From Actinomycetota bacterium (lineage in GTDB: Bacteria; Actinomycetota; Aquicultoria; JACQXZ01), in assembly GCA_016208465.1 (NCBI GenBank), contig JACQXZ010000020.1, positions 1-38,345 on the forward strand: 38,345 nt of DNA, in the 5' to 3' direction. Under the pieces are notes generated by a model. It saw only the letters and a list, made by a program, of their open reading frames with translations. It searched no databases and was not told the origin of the DNA. A program made the position numbers and the translations under genes. How positions within the stretch are numbered: the stretch's first letter is position 1; each line of letters begins with the position of its first letter. This document shows positions 22,432-30,148 of the stretch, one piece after another.

Positions 22432-23664
22432 ATGTTAAAGGAATTTAAAGAATATCTGCTCCAAAAAGGCAAGGTAAAAACAAATCAAATCCCTTATTAC
22501 TTAAAGTGGACAGGAAACTGCTATGCCTTTCTAAATATTTCTGATTCAACCCTGCTAAATAGCGATCAAAAAAAGCAGTTTTTAATGCATATGGCAAAAA
22601 ATCATGAGGATTGGCAGGTAAGTCAGGCTGATACAGCGTTGAGACTATACAGTTATTTTCTTTCTCAAAAATTTAAGACATCAATTCCAGTAAGTATCAC
22701 AAAAGAAAGTTGGAACATCGTAGAAGAAAAATTGCGCGAATCACTAAGGCTTCGTCACAGATCGTATTCTACTGAAAAGACCTACATTGCATGGGCAAGA
22801 AGTTTTCGATCGTTTTTGAATCACAAGGAACCAAAAGAGCTAGATAGTAGAAACCTTCAGGATTTTCTGAGCCATCTTGCTGTTGAAAAAAAGGTATCGC
22901 CTTCCACGCAAAACCAAGCCCTTAACGCCATTATTTTTCTTTATCGCTATGTGTTTGAAAAAGATATAGAGGGTATGATAGATGCAGTGCGGGCGCGACA
23001 GAGGAGAGGACTTCCTGTAGTTTTAACTATAAAAGAAGTACATTCAATTTTTGATTTACTTTCAGGTATTAACCGTCTTATAGCAATGCTGATTTATGGA
23101 TGCGGTTTACGGCTGAATGAATGTCTGGGACTTAGAATAAAAGATATTGATCTGGAACAAAACATTTTAATTGTAAGGGCAGGAAAAGGAGATAAAGACC
23201 GTAGGACCATGCTTCCTGAAACATTGAAAGATAACCTTATTCATCATATCTCAGAAGCAAGGGCAATATACGATGAGGATAGGGCAAAAAATCTGAATGG
23301 TGTATATCTGCCAAATGCTCTTGAAAAAAAATATCCCAATGCGGGCAAGGAATGGGGTTGGTTCTGGCTTTTTCCTTCAAAATCGCTTTCGGTAGAGCCA
23401 CGTACTCATGTTGTCCGGCGTCATCATGTCCATCCAGCATCTCTTCAAAAGGCATTTAAAACGGCTGTTATAAAATCGGGCGTTACAAAACAAGCATCCG
23501 TTCACACACTCAGGCATAGTTTTGCGACTCATCTTTTGGAAAACGGATATGATATCAGAACCATCCAGGAATTGCTTGGACATCAAAACCTCCAAACAAC
23601 AATGATCTATACTCATGTCGCAACAAAAAACATCTTGGGAGTGAAAAGTCCCTTGGATGGATAA
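22432..23664 (+). CDS. intI: Integron integrase IntI with N-terminal extension
   Basis: Tyrosine recombinase of 410 residues that inserts and excises cassettes at attI and attC. Catalytic residues are visible: Arg227 (GCGLRLNE), Lys in AGKGDKDR, His358 and Arg361 (HTLRHSF), His384 (LLGHQN) and Tyr393 (MIYTHV). The insertion RTHVVRRHHVHPASLQKAF before HTLRH is the integron-specific patch that separates IntI from XerC/D. The usual IntI N-terminus (LRESLRLRHRSYSTEKTYIAW) begins only near residue 96, so there is an extra domain of about 90 residues. AGGAG lies seven bases before ATG. Confidence 0.95.
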   Translation: MLKEFKEYLLQKGKVKTNQIPYYLKWTGNCYAFLNISDSTLLNSDQKKQFLMHMAKNHEDWQVSQADTALRLYSYFLSQKFKTSIPVSITKESWNIVEEKLRESLRLRHRSYSTEKTYIAWARSFRSFLNHKEPKELDSRNLQDFLSHLAVEKKVSPSTQNQALNAIIFLYRYVFEKDIEGMIDAVRARQRRGLPVVLTIKEVHSIFDLLSGINRLIAMLIYGCGLRLNECLGLRIKDIDLEQNILIVRAGKGDKDRRTMLPETLKDNLIHHISEARAIYDEDRAKNLNGVYLPNALEKKYPNAGKEWGWFWLFPSKSLSVEPRTHVVRRHHVHPASLQKAFKTAVIKSGVTKQASVHTLRHSFATHLLENGYDIRTIQELLGHQNLQTTMIYTHVATKNILGVKSPLDG

Positions 23665-23965
23665 TCCAAAGCGTAAGGCATACAGAAAAAAACAAACATA
23701 GAGTTAAATCCAAGTTTGGCAGCATTATTTCTTAATTTTTCAGCGGACTCTTTGATGCCTAAATCATAGATGATTTCATTTCTACACACCCCTGCGCCCC
23801 TCTTTTTAGAGGGGAAAGAATAAAATCCGTTAACTGTCAACTTCTTTTTAGAGGGGAATATTTATTTACTTACCCTCGTTTTGATTATGGCAACGAAATA
23901 AACTGGAAGTTTTTTAAAACTTAGTTTAGATGTTATAATCTCTACAAAAGCCCTCGGGAGGAAAG
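23665..23965. repeat. Gap after intI with CTTTTTAGAGGGGAA repeats
   Basis: No intact gene. CCCCTCTTTTTAGAGGGG forms a 7-bp hairpin near 23797-23815 and its right half recurs near 23842-23857. A minus-strand reading frame containing GIKESAEKLRNNAAKLGFNS may be a gene remnant. The last bases carry the ribosome site GGGAGGAAAG of the next gene. Confidence 0.5.
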
Positions 23966-24928
23966 ATGAATTTTTCTGATTACTCAAAGGCAAGATTGTT
24001 TTTAGAAACAATCGGTGAACCTTTTACATATTTAATAATAATAACTGTTTTTTTCTTAATTGTTTTATCTTTCTCAAAAAAATATTATATTTACACGCGT
24101 TATCTTATTTTGGCAACAACCTCAATCTTATTTATTGGTTTTCTTTTAATAGCGTGGTTTCATCTAAAAATTTACAATACAATTACAATTTATAATCCAG
24201 TCAACAATAACATTGCCGGAAAATACCTTATTCCACTCTGGATTGAAAACGAAAAATTATATTTCTGGGCATTAATTCTTGGATTACTTTCAAGCTTCAT
24301 AAATCGAAATCAAAATAATCAAAAATTTAATCGCTGTTTAAATATTGCGTTCGGTCTTTTTGTGCTTCTTGTATCATTCGTGTCAAATCCTTTCAGATCT
24401 CCGCTTCCAATGTTTCATCAGGAAATAACTTATTATTACAATGCAATTTCTCAAGGTGACTGGCAGGCTAAACTACAAGCTTTTAATAATACTTATGGAA
24501 GAATGATTTATTATTATAACTCAGCCTATATGTGGATTCATCCACCTTTATTATTCGTCTCTTACGCCGCGTTAAGCGTATCCTTTCTCGGAAGTATTTT
24601 TATGCTTATTTATAAATACAAAAAAATATATGATAAAATTGCTTACAATTATGGAAAATTCGGCTATCTTTTTCTCACAGCAGGCATACTGATAAGTTAT
24701 CCATGGGCAATCAGCGCGTGGAAAAATGAACCGTGGTGGTGGTCTCCAAAAATTAATATGTCCCTGATGATGTGGGTGCTTTATACCGCGTACCTGCACA
24801 GCAGACTTTATCTTAATCGCAAAAATATGTGGAACACAACAGCTATAATTGGTATTCTTTGTTTTCTTGTTTTAATATTTACTTATCTGACAACTTACTT
24901 AATTCCGGGGGTCCATTCTTACAGGTAA
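23966..24928 (+). CDS. CcmF-like cytochrome c heme-assembly protein, first half
   Basis: Polytopic membrane protein of 320 residues (about eight hydrophobic segments). It has the hallmarks of heme-handling CcmF/CcsA proteins: AYMWIHPPLLFVSYAALS (His192), a Trp-rich segment SAWKNEPWWWSPKINMSLMMW in place of the classical WWFWDPVEN, and TAYLHSR (His278). It ends TYLIPGVHSYR, the point matching 'GVLTSVHSF' about halfway through standard ~650-residue CcmF. The next ORF, five bases on, looks like a reduced second half. A c-type cytochrome gene lies at 29.3 kb. GGGAGG precedes ATG. Confidence 0.75.
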   Translation: MNFSDYSKARLFLETIGEPFTYLIIITVFFLIVLSFSKKYYIYTRYLILATTSILFIGFLLIAWFHLKIYNTITIYNPVNNNIAGKYLIPLWIENEKLYFWALILGLLSSFINRNQNNQKFNRCLNIAFGLFVLLVSFVSNPFRSPLPMFHQEITYYYNAISQGDWQAKLQAFNNTYGRMIYYYNSAYMWIHPPLLFVSYAALSVSFLGSIFMLIYKYKKIYDKIAYNYGKFGYLFLTAGILISYPWAISAWKNEPWWWSPKINMSLMMWVLYTAYLHSRLYLNRKNMWNTTAIIGILCFLVLIFTYLTTYLIPGVHSYR

Positions 24929-24933
24929 ACATT

Positions 24934-25548
24934 ATGAAGAGATATGATTTTATTTTAATAATTTTAACAATCATAGTTTTGGTCTCAATTGGACTGGTTT
25001 CTGTTTACGGAACTGTTTACAGCTATATGCTCTCTGCCTCAAATTCAAACTGGACTTCCACATGGCTTTATCAGGAATATCTTAACAAAATGAATTATTA
25101 TGCTTATCCTTTTGTAGTTTCGTTGATTATTCTACTTGGTCTCTGCATTCCTAAACGTATTTTTCCACGCCGCATTCTCATATGGACCAGTATTCTTTTG
25201 GTTTTAATATTAATTGTTCTTGGACTGTTAATTGATTATAGTTTTTCTCTTGGCTTTTTGTTGATTGTTTCTATGATAATTCAATTAGTGGTTATCGTAG
25301 AATTGTTTTTGAAAAGCAAGCTTTTAAACTTCGAAAAGGAAGGATTTTTTGCCCAGATGGGATCATCTCTATTGCATCTTGGATTTATAGTTTTTGTTTA
25401 TGATTTCGTACTGCTTCAAGAATCTTCTTTACATTTAGCTATTTTCTGGATATCAACTTTTCTGCTTACAATTGGGATGATTTTTTCGTTTTATAATAAA
25501 GAATTGGGCAGGAATTTTAAAAAGAACAAAGCGCCTTGCTCACGATAA
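24934..25548 (+). CDS. CcmF-like second-half companion membrane protein
   Basis: A 204-residue membrane protein with about six hydrophobic segments, started at ATG 24934, not at the track's 24829, which would lie inside the previous gene. EGFFAQMGSSLLHLGFIVFV resembles the 'MxLAHLGxAxxxxG' segment of the C-terminal half of CcmF. Together the two genes would amount to a split, shortened CcmF. On its own the protein is not recognisable, so this rests on adjacency plus one motif. Confidence 0.55.
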   Translation: MKRYDFILIILTIIVLVSIGLVSVYGTVYSYMLSASNSNWTSTWLYQEYLNKMNYYAYPFVVSLIILLGLCIPKRIFPRRILIWTSILLVLILIVLGLLIDYSFSLGFLLIVSMIIQLVVIVELFLKSKLLNFEKEGFFAQMGSSLLHLGFIVFVYDFVLLQESSLHLAIFWISTFLLTIGMIFSFYNKELGRNFKKNKAPCSR

Positions 25549-25597
25549 TATCGAAGGCAAAATCTGATACGGCTAAACTTACAAGCTATTTTTGATA

Positions 25598-25711
25598 TTA
25601 GATTAAACCAACCAAACGAGAAACTATAAGAATTAGCGCTATTACTACCAATAAAATTACTCCTCCCACTAAAGGAGAAGCATGTTCTGCGCTATTATGA
25701 TGTTCACTCAT
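25598..25711 (-). CDS. Single-span mini membrane protein (37 aa)
   Basis: Read by eye, below the ORF-track cutoff. MSEHHNSAEHASPLVGGVIL is followed by a strongly hydrophobic helix and SRLVGLI. His-rich N-terminus outside one membrane span. Only a weak ribosome site (AAGAAG, about 10 bases upstream) is seen. It could be a small subunit or stabiliser of a membrane complex; no function is assigned. Confidence 0.45.
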   Translation of the reverse strand: MSEHHNSAEHASPLVGGVILLVVIALILIVSRLVGLI

Positions 25712-25753
25712 CGCTTAACATCTTCTTTCTTATAAATTGATTTTTTCCTCTTG

Positions 25754-25788
25754 CTTGTGTCCTTGTGACCTTACGACTTGTGACCTAT
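25754..25788. repeat. CTTGTGTCCTTGTGAC dispersed repeat, second copy
   Basis: CTTGTGTCCTTGTGACCTTA then CGACTTGTGACCT, matching the element at 13663-13683. It lies just downstream of the tRNA-Ile2 3' end. Confidence 0.6.
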
Positions 25789-25791
25789 TTT

Positions 25792-25868
25792 TGGTGGGCC
25801 CAGTAGGATTTGAACCTACGACAAACGGATTATGAGTCCGCTGCTCTGACCAACTGAGCTATGGGCCC
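25792..25868 (-). tRNA. tRNA-Ile2 (CAT, lysidine-modified)
   Basis: Acceptor GGGCCCA/TGGGCCC, discriminator A, encoded CCA. The anticodon arm is GCGGA-CTCATAA-TCCGT, anticodon CAT. GACTCATAATC around the anticodon is typical of the AUA-reading isoleucine tRNA modified by TilS, not of elongator or initiator Met. D arm TAGCTCAGTTGGTCAGAGC and T arm GGTTCAAATCC are normal. Confidence 0.88.
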
Positions 25869-25870
25869 TT

Positions 25871-25953
25871 GAACCCGGATATTGCAATAGATTTAGCGAC
25901 AAGCTTGTTATTTCCTACGCTTTTCATCAAAACCTATCGCAATATCTGGGTTG
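25871..25953. repeat. Inverted pair of GATATTGCRATAG elements upstream of tRNA-Ile2
   Basis: GAACCCGGATATTGCAATAG (25871-25890) and its reverse complement with two changes (25934-25953) flank about 43 bases. A third copy lies upstream of tRNA-Leu at 34584-34596, at the same 9-base distance from the tRNA 5' end. The rest of the gap to 26111 holds another weak inverted repeat (CATTAGAC/GTCTAATG) and no gene. Confidence 0.75.
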
Positions 25954-26111
25954 AAGCTTTTAAAATTATACACAGCGCTCAAATTTTAATCAAGAAATTA
26001 CCCGAAAACAATCTTAAGGCATTAGACATCGAGGATCAGATATACTAATTATAATCTGATTTTCCCTTTTTAGTCTAATGTCTGACGTCTATTCCATTAA
26101 AACCTTAAGAT

Positions 26112-26360
26112 TTATTCTGGATGCAATCTCTTCTTTTTTTCTAATAATTCTTCTTCGGTCTCCTGATGATCCGGATCTGCAACACATGCCTCCATCGGAC
26201 AGACTTCAGCGCACTGCTGAGTATCATAATATCCCATACATTCAGTGCATTTATCTGGATCTATTATGTAAATATCTTCCCCCTCAGTTATCGCCTCATT
26301 TGGACACTCTGGCTCACACGCCCCGCAAGCGCTACATTCCTCTGTTATTTTAAATGCCAA
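26112..26360 (-). CDS. 2[4Fe-4S] ferredoxin (Allochromatium-type insertion)
   Basis: Small electron carrier with two cubane clusters: CSACGACEPECP and CTECMGYYDTQQCAEVCP. The eight-residue spacing in the second motif is the insertion typical of Allochromatium-type ferredoxins, which have low potentials. About 82 residues with an acidic and basic tail. The track's GTG start overlaps GGGAGG; TTG at 26360, six bases after GGGAGGTG, gives AFKITEECSACGAC, the usual place for a ferredoxin start, so I prefer it. Confidence 0.92.
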   Translation of the reverse strand: MAFKITEECSACGACEPECPNEAITEGEDIYIIDPDKCTECMGYYDTQQCAEVCPMEACVADPDHQETEEELLEKKKRLHPE

Positions 26361-26407
26361 TTTATTCACCTCCCTCTAAAACAAGGATTATAAATTTTAT
26401 CTAATAT

Positions 26408-26435
26408 AATCTAACATTATTACTCAATCTGTCAA
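26408..26435 (-). promoter_or_regulatory. Ferredoxin promoter
   Basis: On the minus strand TTGACA (26435-26430), 16 bases, TAGATT (26413-26408). About 45 bases of leader precede the ferredoxin start. Confidence 0.65.
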
Positions 26436-26499
26436 AATATTCAATATTTATATAAAAAGATTCTTCTTCATTTCTGCCTACTATCTCTTAGAGAAAAGC

Positions 26500-26528
26500 C
26501 TGAAATTAATGTTCTTAATCAATATAAT
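26500..26528 (+). promoter_or_regulatory. Promoter of the DUF5667 gene
   Basis: CTGAAA (26500-26505), 17 bases, TATAAT (26523-26528). It gives a leader of about 70 bases. Confidence 0.65.
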
Positions 26529-26558
26529 AAACCGATAAAAGTAATGTAAATTAACTAA

Positions 26559-26577
26559 ACCTGTTAACTCAACAGGT
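26559..26577 (+). promoter_or_regulatory. Palindrome in the DUF5667 gene leader
   Basis: ACCTGTT-AACTC-AACAGGT, a 7-bp inverted repeat between promoter and ribosome site. It may be an operator or an mRNA hairpin; it is too short to tell. Confidence 0.45.
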
Positions 26578-26604
26578 AAAATATGGAAAAAGGAGGAGAT
26601 TACA

Positions 26605-28044
26605 GTGTTATCCCCAAACAAGACAGTTCTTAAAATAATATCAATTGCGCTCTTGGCAATGTTGATTGTTCCGGAAATAGCCTTTGCCGCAGATAAAACG
26701 GATGACCCGGGTATTGCGCCGGATAGTCCGTTTTATATATTCAAAAGATTTGGTGAACGCATAAAACTGTTTGTTGCTTTTTCGAAAAAAGCTAAAGCGG
26801 AACTCAAAGCATCTATCGCTGAGGAGCGATTGAAGGAAGCCCAATTTATGATAAAGAAAAAAGAACTGGAGGAAGCAAAAGATCTGATTGAAGAATACAA
26901 AGAAGGAATAAAAGAAGCTATAAGAAATGCAGAAAAAGCAAAAGATGAAGAGGATGTTAAGCCTGAGGAAATCGGTAAAACCTTTAAAGAATTAACCAAA
27001 GAACAGTCAGGAGACATTGAGGTCCTCGGCGATATGGCAGAAAAAATGCCGGAAGATTACAAAAAACATATTCTCGAAACCATCAAAGCTAACCTAAGAA
27101 ACATAAACAGAAACGGAGACAACCTGAACGAAATAGCCAAAAGAGTGCCTTTTAAAGAAAAGAGCAAATTCTTCGGCATACTAAGAGACACTACAGACGA
27201 AATCGATGACGCCAACGAAAGCGTATTAAGATTTATCGAAAAAATACCTCCGGAGAAAAAAGCTGAAATGGAGTCAACTTTTAGAACTGTAAGAGACGCT
27301 ATAAAGAAACGAGACGAAGTCCTTCGTTCGGTTTTCAACACAATGCCTCCTGAAGCATTAGAAGAAATAAAACAAAGAATGGAAGAAAGAAGAAAGAATC
27401 AAGAGGCAATATGGAATAAAATGGAAGAAGAGGGCAGATTCGAATCTTTCGATAGACCAATTGTAATTGACTTTAGACCACCAGAAATACCATTTGAAGA
27501 AATAGTAGACAGAATGAAACGCGAAGGCAGATTTGATTTCAGTAAAGTACCTGAAGGAACACCACCCGAAGAAATGATAAAAAGATTCGCACCCCCACCA
27601 TTCGTTGATATGAAAAACCGTCCACCTGAACAACCATGGTATCAACCGCCTAAAGATGGTGGAACTAGTGGAGAATACAGACCCCCATTTTACCCAAGAC
27701 CGCCCGAAGGTGACAATAAGGGTTATCGTCCACCTGAACAACCATGGTATCAACCGCCTAAAGATGGTGGAACTAGTGGAGAATACAGACCACCGTACTA
27801 TATGCCAAAACCAGGTGAAGGTGAAAACAAAGACTATCGTCCACCTGAACAACCAATATATGAACCTCCTAGAGATGGAGGAACTAGCCCAATGCCGCCA
27901 GTCACAAGCCCTGCTCCGTCGCCAGAGCCTGTTGTAAGCCCTGCTCCGCCAGCAGAGCCGGTAAGTCCTACTCCTCCGCCTGCAGAGCCAGTGGTTAGTC
28001 CCCCGCCTGCAGAGCCTATAAGTCCTCCTCCAGTTGGACAATAA
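26605..28044 (+). CDS. Exported DUF5667-type protein with Pro-rich repeat tail
   Basis: A 479-residue secreted protein. Residues 1-28 form a signal peptide (IISIALLAMLIVPEIAFA before ADKT). PDSPFYIFKRFGERIKLFVAF and a helical EERLKEAQ region are the DUF5667 pattern, continuing as a helical domain to about residue 290. The C-terminal third is disordered and Pro-rich: two 36-residue repeats of RPPEQPWYQPPKDGGTSGEYR, a third diverged copy, then PAPSPEPVVSP-type sequence. GTG start with AGGAG six bases upstream. Function unknown; envelope or extracellular location is inferred from the signal. Confidence 0.8.
   Translation: MLSPNKTVLKIISIALLAMLIVPEIAFAADKTDDPGIAPDSPFYIFKRFGERIKLFVAFSKKAKAELKASIAEERLKEAQFMIKKKELEEAKDLIEEYKEGIKEAIRNAEKAKDEEDVKPEEIGKTFKELTKEQSGDIEVLGDMAEKMPEDYKKHILETIKANLRNINRNGDNLNEIAKRVPFKEKSKFFGILRDTTDEIDDANESVLRFIEKIPPEKKAEMESTFRTVRDAIKKRDEVLRSVFNTMPPEALEEIKQRMEERRKNQEAIWNKMEEEGRFESFDRPIVIDFRPPEIPFEEIVDRMKREGRFDFSKVPEGTPPEEMIKRFAPPPFVDMKNRPPEQPWYQPPKDGGTSGEYRPPFYPRPPEGDNKGYRPPEQPWYQPPKDGGTSGEYRPPYYMPKPGEGENKDYRPPEQPIYEPPRDGGTSPMPPVTSPAPSPEPVVSPAPPAEPVSPTPPPAEPVVSPPPAEPISPPPVGQ
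27619..27887 (+). repeat. Tandem coding repeats in the DUF5667 gene
   Basis: A 65-base block beginning CGTCCACCTGAACAACCATG is nearly identical at 27619-27683 and 27727-27791 (108-base period). A shorter, diverged third copy starts at 27838. The high nucleotide identity of the first two suggests recent duplication and possible slippage. Confidence 0.9.
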
Positions 28045-28058
28045 ATGGAGGTAAACAA

Positions 28059-28090
28059 CAGAGCCGTTGTGTTACAACACAACGGCTCTG
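28059..28090. terminator. Bidirectional terminator between convergent genes
   Basis: CAGAGCCGTTGTGTT, two bases, and its perfect 15-base complement. It lies between the convergent DUF5667 and ferritin-like genes, with T-rich sequence after it on the plus strand. Confidence 0.85.
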
Positions 28091-28096
28091 ATTTAT

Positions 28097-28549
28097 TTAA
28101 TCTTCCTTTAAAACATTTGCGTCATACTCTGTTTCAATTCCCAGTTTGTGTTTTGCTTCTTCTTGGGCTAATAATTGAAAAAGCTTTTTTATCTCAGAAT
28201 CACTAGTTTTCTCAGCTAAATCTGAATAGAGTTGATGTGCTTTCTCCTCTCTCTTCATTGCAAGAATTAATACTTCCTGATAATCCATGTCAGGCTTAAA
28301 ATCTTCTTCTATCATATAATCACTAATTTTTAAATCTCTAATGTCTTCAATCTTGCGTTCTTCTACATCTTTTTCTGTTATCTGTTCTAATTTTTGTTTA
28401 TGCCCTAATTCCATAAATGACATTTCTTTAAACATCTGTTTAACATTAGGACTTTCAGCCAAGTCGCTGGTTGCTTCGTAAAAAGAAGCGGCTTCGATTT
28501 CCTTCTCTATTGCATAATCAAGAATATCCTTAAAAGCTTTATTATTCAT
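28097..28549 (-). CDS. Ferritin-like/rubrerythrin-type diiron protein without rubredoxin domain
   Basis: A 150-residue four-helix protein with paired ExxH-type iron ligands: EKEIEAASFYE, FMELGHKQKLE, KREEKAHQLYSDL and AQEEAKHK. It lacks the C-terminal rubredoxin domain of classical rubrerythrin. Known relatives reduce peroxide or handle iron in anaerobes. It lies in a minus-strand group with rubredoxin and rubrerythrin, supporting a peroxide-defence role. Confidence 0.85.
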   Translation of the reverse strand: MNNKAFKDILDYAIEKEIEAASFYEATSDLAESPNVKQMFKEMSFMELGHKQKLEQITEKDVEERKIEDIRDLKISDYMIEEDFKPDMDYQEVLILAMKREEKAHQLYSDLAEKTSDSEIKKLFQLLAQEEAKHKLGIETEYDANVLKED

Positions 28550-28575
28550 ATAACATTCCTCTTTCTTTTATGTAT

Positions 28576-28734
28576 TTACAATTTTACAAATAAATCTTTA
28601 GGAGCGCCACATTCAGGACAGACCCACTCGTCTGGTAAATCTTCAAAAGACGTTCCTGTTTCTATGTCATTCTCAGAATCGCCAGTTTCTGGATCATAGA
28701 TGTATCCACAAATTGTACATTGCCATTTATCCAT
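28576..28734 (-). CDS. Rubredoxin
   Basis: Found by eye; too short for the ORF track. A 52-residue protein, [19 protein letters not shown], ending in [16 protein letters not shown]. Cys6, Cys9, Cys39 and Cys42 form the Fe(SCys)4 site and GYIYDP is diagnostic. AAGGTG lies about eight bases before ATG. It sits 31 bases after rubrerythrin on the same strand and is the likely electron donor to it and to the ferritin-like protein. Confidence 0.96.
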   Translation of the reverse strand: MDKWQCTICGYIYDPETGDSENDIETGTSFEDLPDEWVCPECGAPKDLFVKL

Positions 28735-28765
28735 ACGCACACCTTAAATTATTAATAGTATATTT

Positions 28766-29287
28766 TCAATAATTCTCACATAAAAGTTCATAAAAATTTT
28801 GGGGGTGAGCACAAGCAGGACAGATTTGAGGAGCCTGATCTCCCTTATGAATATAACCACAATTACGACATTTCCATTTTACAACCTTGTCCTTCTTAAA
28901 AACTTTGCCCTTTTCTATGTTTTCCAACAAAGCTGTATATCTTTTTTCATGCTCCTCTTCCACTTCTGCAACTTCTTTAAAAAAATCGGCTATTTCTGTA
29001 TATCCTTCCTCGCGAGCAACTTTTTCAAATTCCGGATACATTTGGGTGTGCTCATAGTTCTCTCCATCAATCGCAGTTTTTAAATTTGCTCTTGTGTCTC
29101 CAATGCCTTCTAAAAATTTAAATATTCTTTTAGCATGTTCTTTCTCGTTATCCGCCGTTTCAAGAAAAATACTATGTATCTGTTCGTAACCTTCCTTTCT
29201 TGCCACGCTCGCAAAATAAGTATATTTATTTCTTGCCTGCGATTCGCCCGCAAACGCCTTCCATAAATTTTCCTCTGTCTTACTCAT
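28766..29287 (-). CDS. rbr: Rubrerythrin
   Basis: Peroxide-reducing diiron protein of 173 residues. The N-terminal four-helix domain carries [30 protein letters not shown] and [10 protein letters not shown] iron ligands. The C-terminal rubredoxin-like domain has [10 protein letters not shown] and [13 protein letters not shown]. Protects anaerobes from hydrogen peroxide in the cytoplasm. It heads the rubrerythrin-rubredoxin-ferritin-like group. Confidence 0.96.
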   Translation of the reverse strand: MSKTEENLWKAFAGESQARNKYTYFASVARKEGYEQIHSIFLETADNEKEHAKRIFKFLEGIGDTRANLKTAIDGENYEHTQMYPEFEKVAREEGYTEIADFFKEVAEVEEEHEKRYTALLENIEKGKVFKKDKVVKWKCRNCGYIHKGDQAPQICPACAHPQNFYELLCENY

Positions 29288-29327
29288 AAAAACTTCCTTT
29301 CCTTTTGCTGAAATAATTTACACTTTA

Positions 29328-29855
29328 CTATAGAGTTTTTAGATAATCAACGAGATCATTCAAGTCTTTTTCAGACATGCTCCATACCGGCATAGGAAAA
29401 CCTAATCGTTCTCCTTTATGATCAATTCCCTTCGTGATTGCTCTTTTTAACAATTCATTTGTATAGGGAGGTTTTTCTTCTTCTGTTAATTCTTTATGAG
29501 TAATATTTGGAACTTTAAATGTTCCCATCATCATTCTAATCGTTCCGCCTTTGCCATCCTTACCATGACAACTCGCGCAACTCATCATTGGAAAATTCAT
29601 AGCCATCATACCCATATTAGCAATAATAGAACTACCTGATTTACTGGTGGCTGTAAAATAAATCTGCTCTCCGTTTGAAGTATACTTTTTAGGATAGAAA
29701 TTGATTCCACCCATCATATTATTATAAGTACTCCATTCATTAAAACCTAAATTCGCGTAATCAGTTCCTGTATAAAAATATTCTATATAAATTAAACCCA
29801 CAATCCCTATTGCAAGTAAAGCAAAGCCTATCACCATTGATTTGGTTGTTTTCAT
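29328..29855 (-). CDS. Membrane-anchored or exported c-type cytochrome
   Basis: A 175-residue protein with an N-terminal hydrophobic segment (about residues 7-25) acting as signal or anchor, and one heme site CASCHGKDGKGG (Cys93, Cys96, His97). The late GFPMPVWSMSEKDLNDLVDYL is the class I cytochrome c end with candidate Met axial ligands. A ~70-residue Met- and Gly-containing stretch precedes the heme domain. GGAGG lies before ATG. Needs a cytochrome c assembly system, which the CcmF-like pair at 24 kb could provide. It follows the SHOCT gene by 28 bases. Confidence 0.88.
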   Translation of the reverse strand: MKTTKSMVIGFALLAIGIVGLIYIEYFYTGTDYANLGFNEWSTYNNMMGGINFYPKKYTSNGEQIYFTATSKSGSSIIANMGMMAMNFPMMSCASCHGKDGKGGTIRMMMGTFKVPNITHKELTEEEKPPYTNELLKRAITKGIDHKGERLGFPMPVWSMSEKDLNDLVDYLKTL

Positions 29856-29883
29856 TTTGCCTCCTTTTTATAAAAGCGGCTTT

Positions 29884-30129
29884 TTACATTAAATCTTTTT
29901 TCTTTTCCTCAAATTCTTCTTTATTAATTTCTCCTTTTGCATATCTCTTTTTTAGAACCTCGAGCGCATCTTCCTCTTTATAAGGCTGACCCTGCCTGCC
30001 CTGATCAACAAAAATCCATTTTAGAATAAAAATCCCTCCAACTAAAATCAATATCCAGAAAACCGTCATCAAAAACATCCCAATGCCGCCTGTTATACCA
30101 TATCCGTATCCATATGGACCCATCATCAT
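29884..30129 (-). CDS. SHOCT-domain small membrane protein
   Basis: An 81-residue protein: a Met/Gly/Tyr-rich start (MMMGPYGYGYG), one membrane helix (about 17-41) and a C-terminal SHOCT motif (DALEVLKKRYAKGEINKEEFEEKKKDLM). SHOCT tails are oligomerisation or tethering segments in many short membrane proteins. It lies upstream of the cytochrome c gene in the same direction, suggesting a shared envelope role. Confidence 0.85.
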   Translation of the reverse strand: MMMGPYGYGYGITGGIGMFLMTVFWILILVGGIFILKWIFVDQGRQGQPYKEEDALEVLKKRYAKGEINKEEFEEKKKDLM

Positions 30130-30148
30130 TTTAATTCCCTCCCTTCAA

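Noticed and set aside
23613-23840. 75-residue minus-strand ORF containing GIKESAEKLRNNAAKLGFNS
   Set aside because: The middle looks protein-like and may be a gene remnant, but the ends run through hairpin repeats and the intI 3' end, and there is no ribosome site. Not called as a gene.
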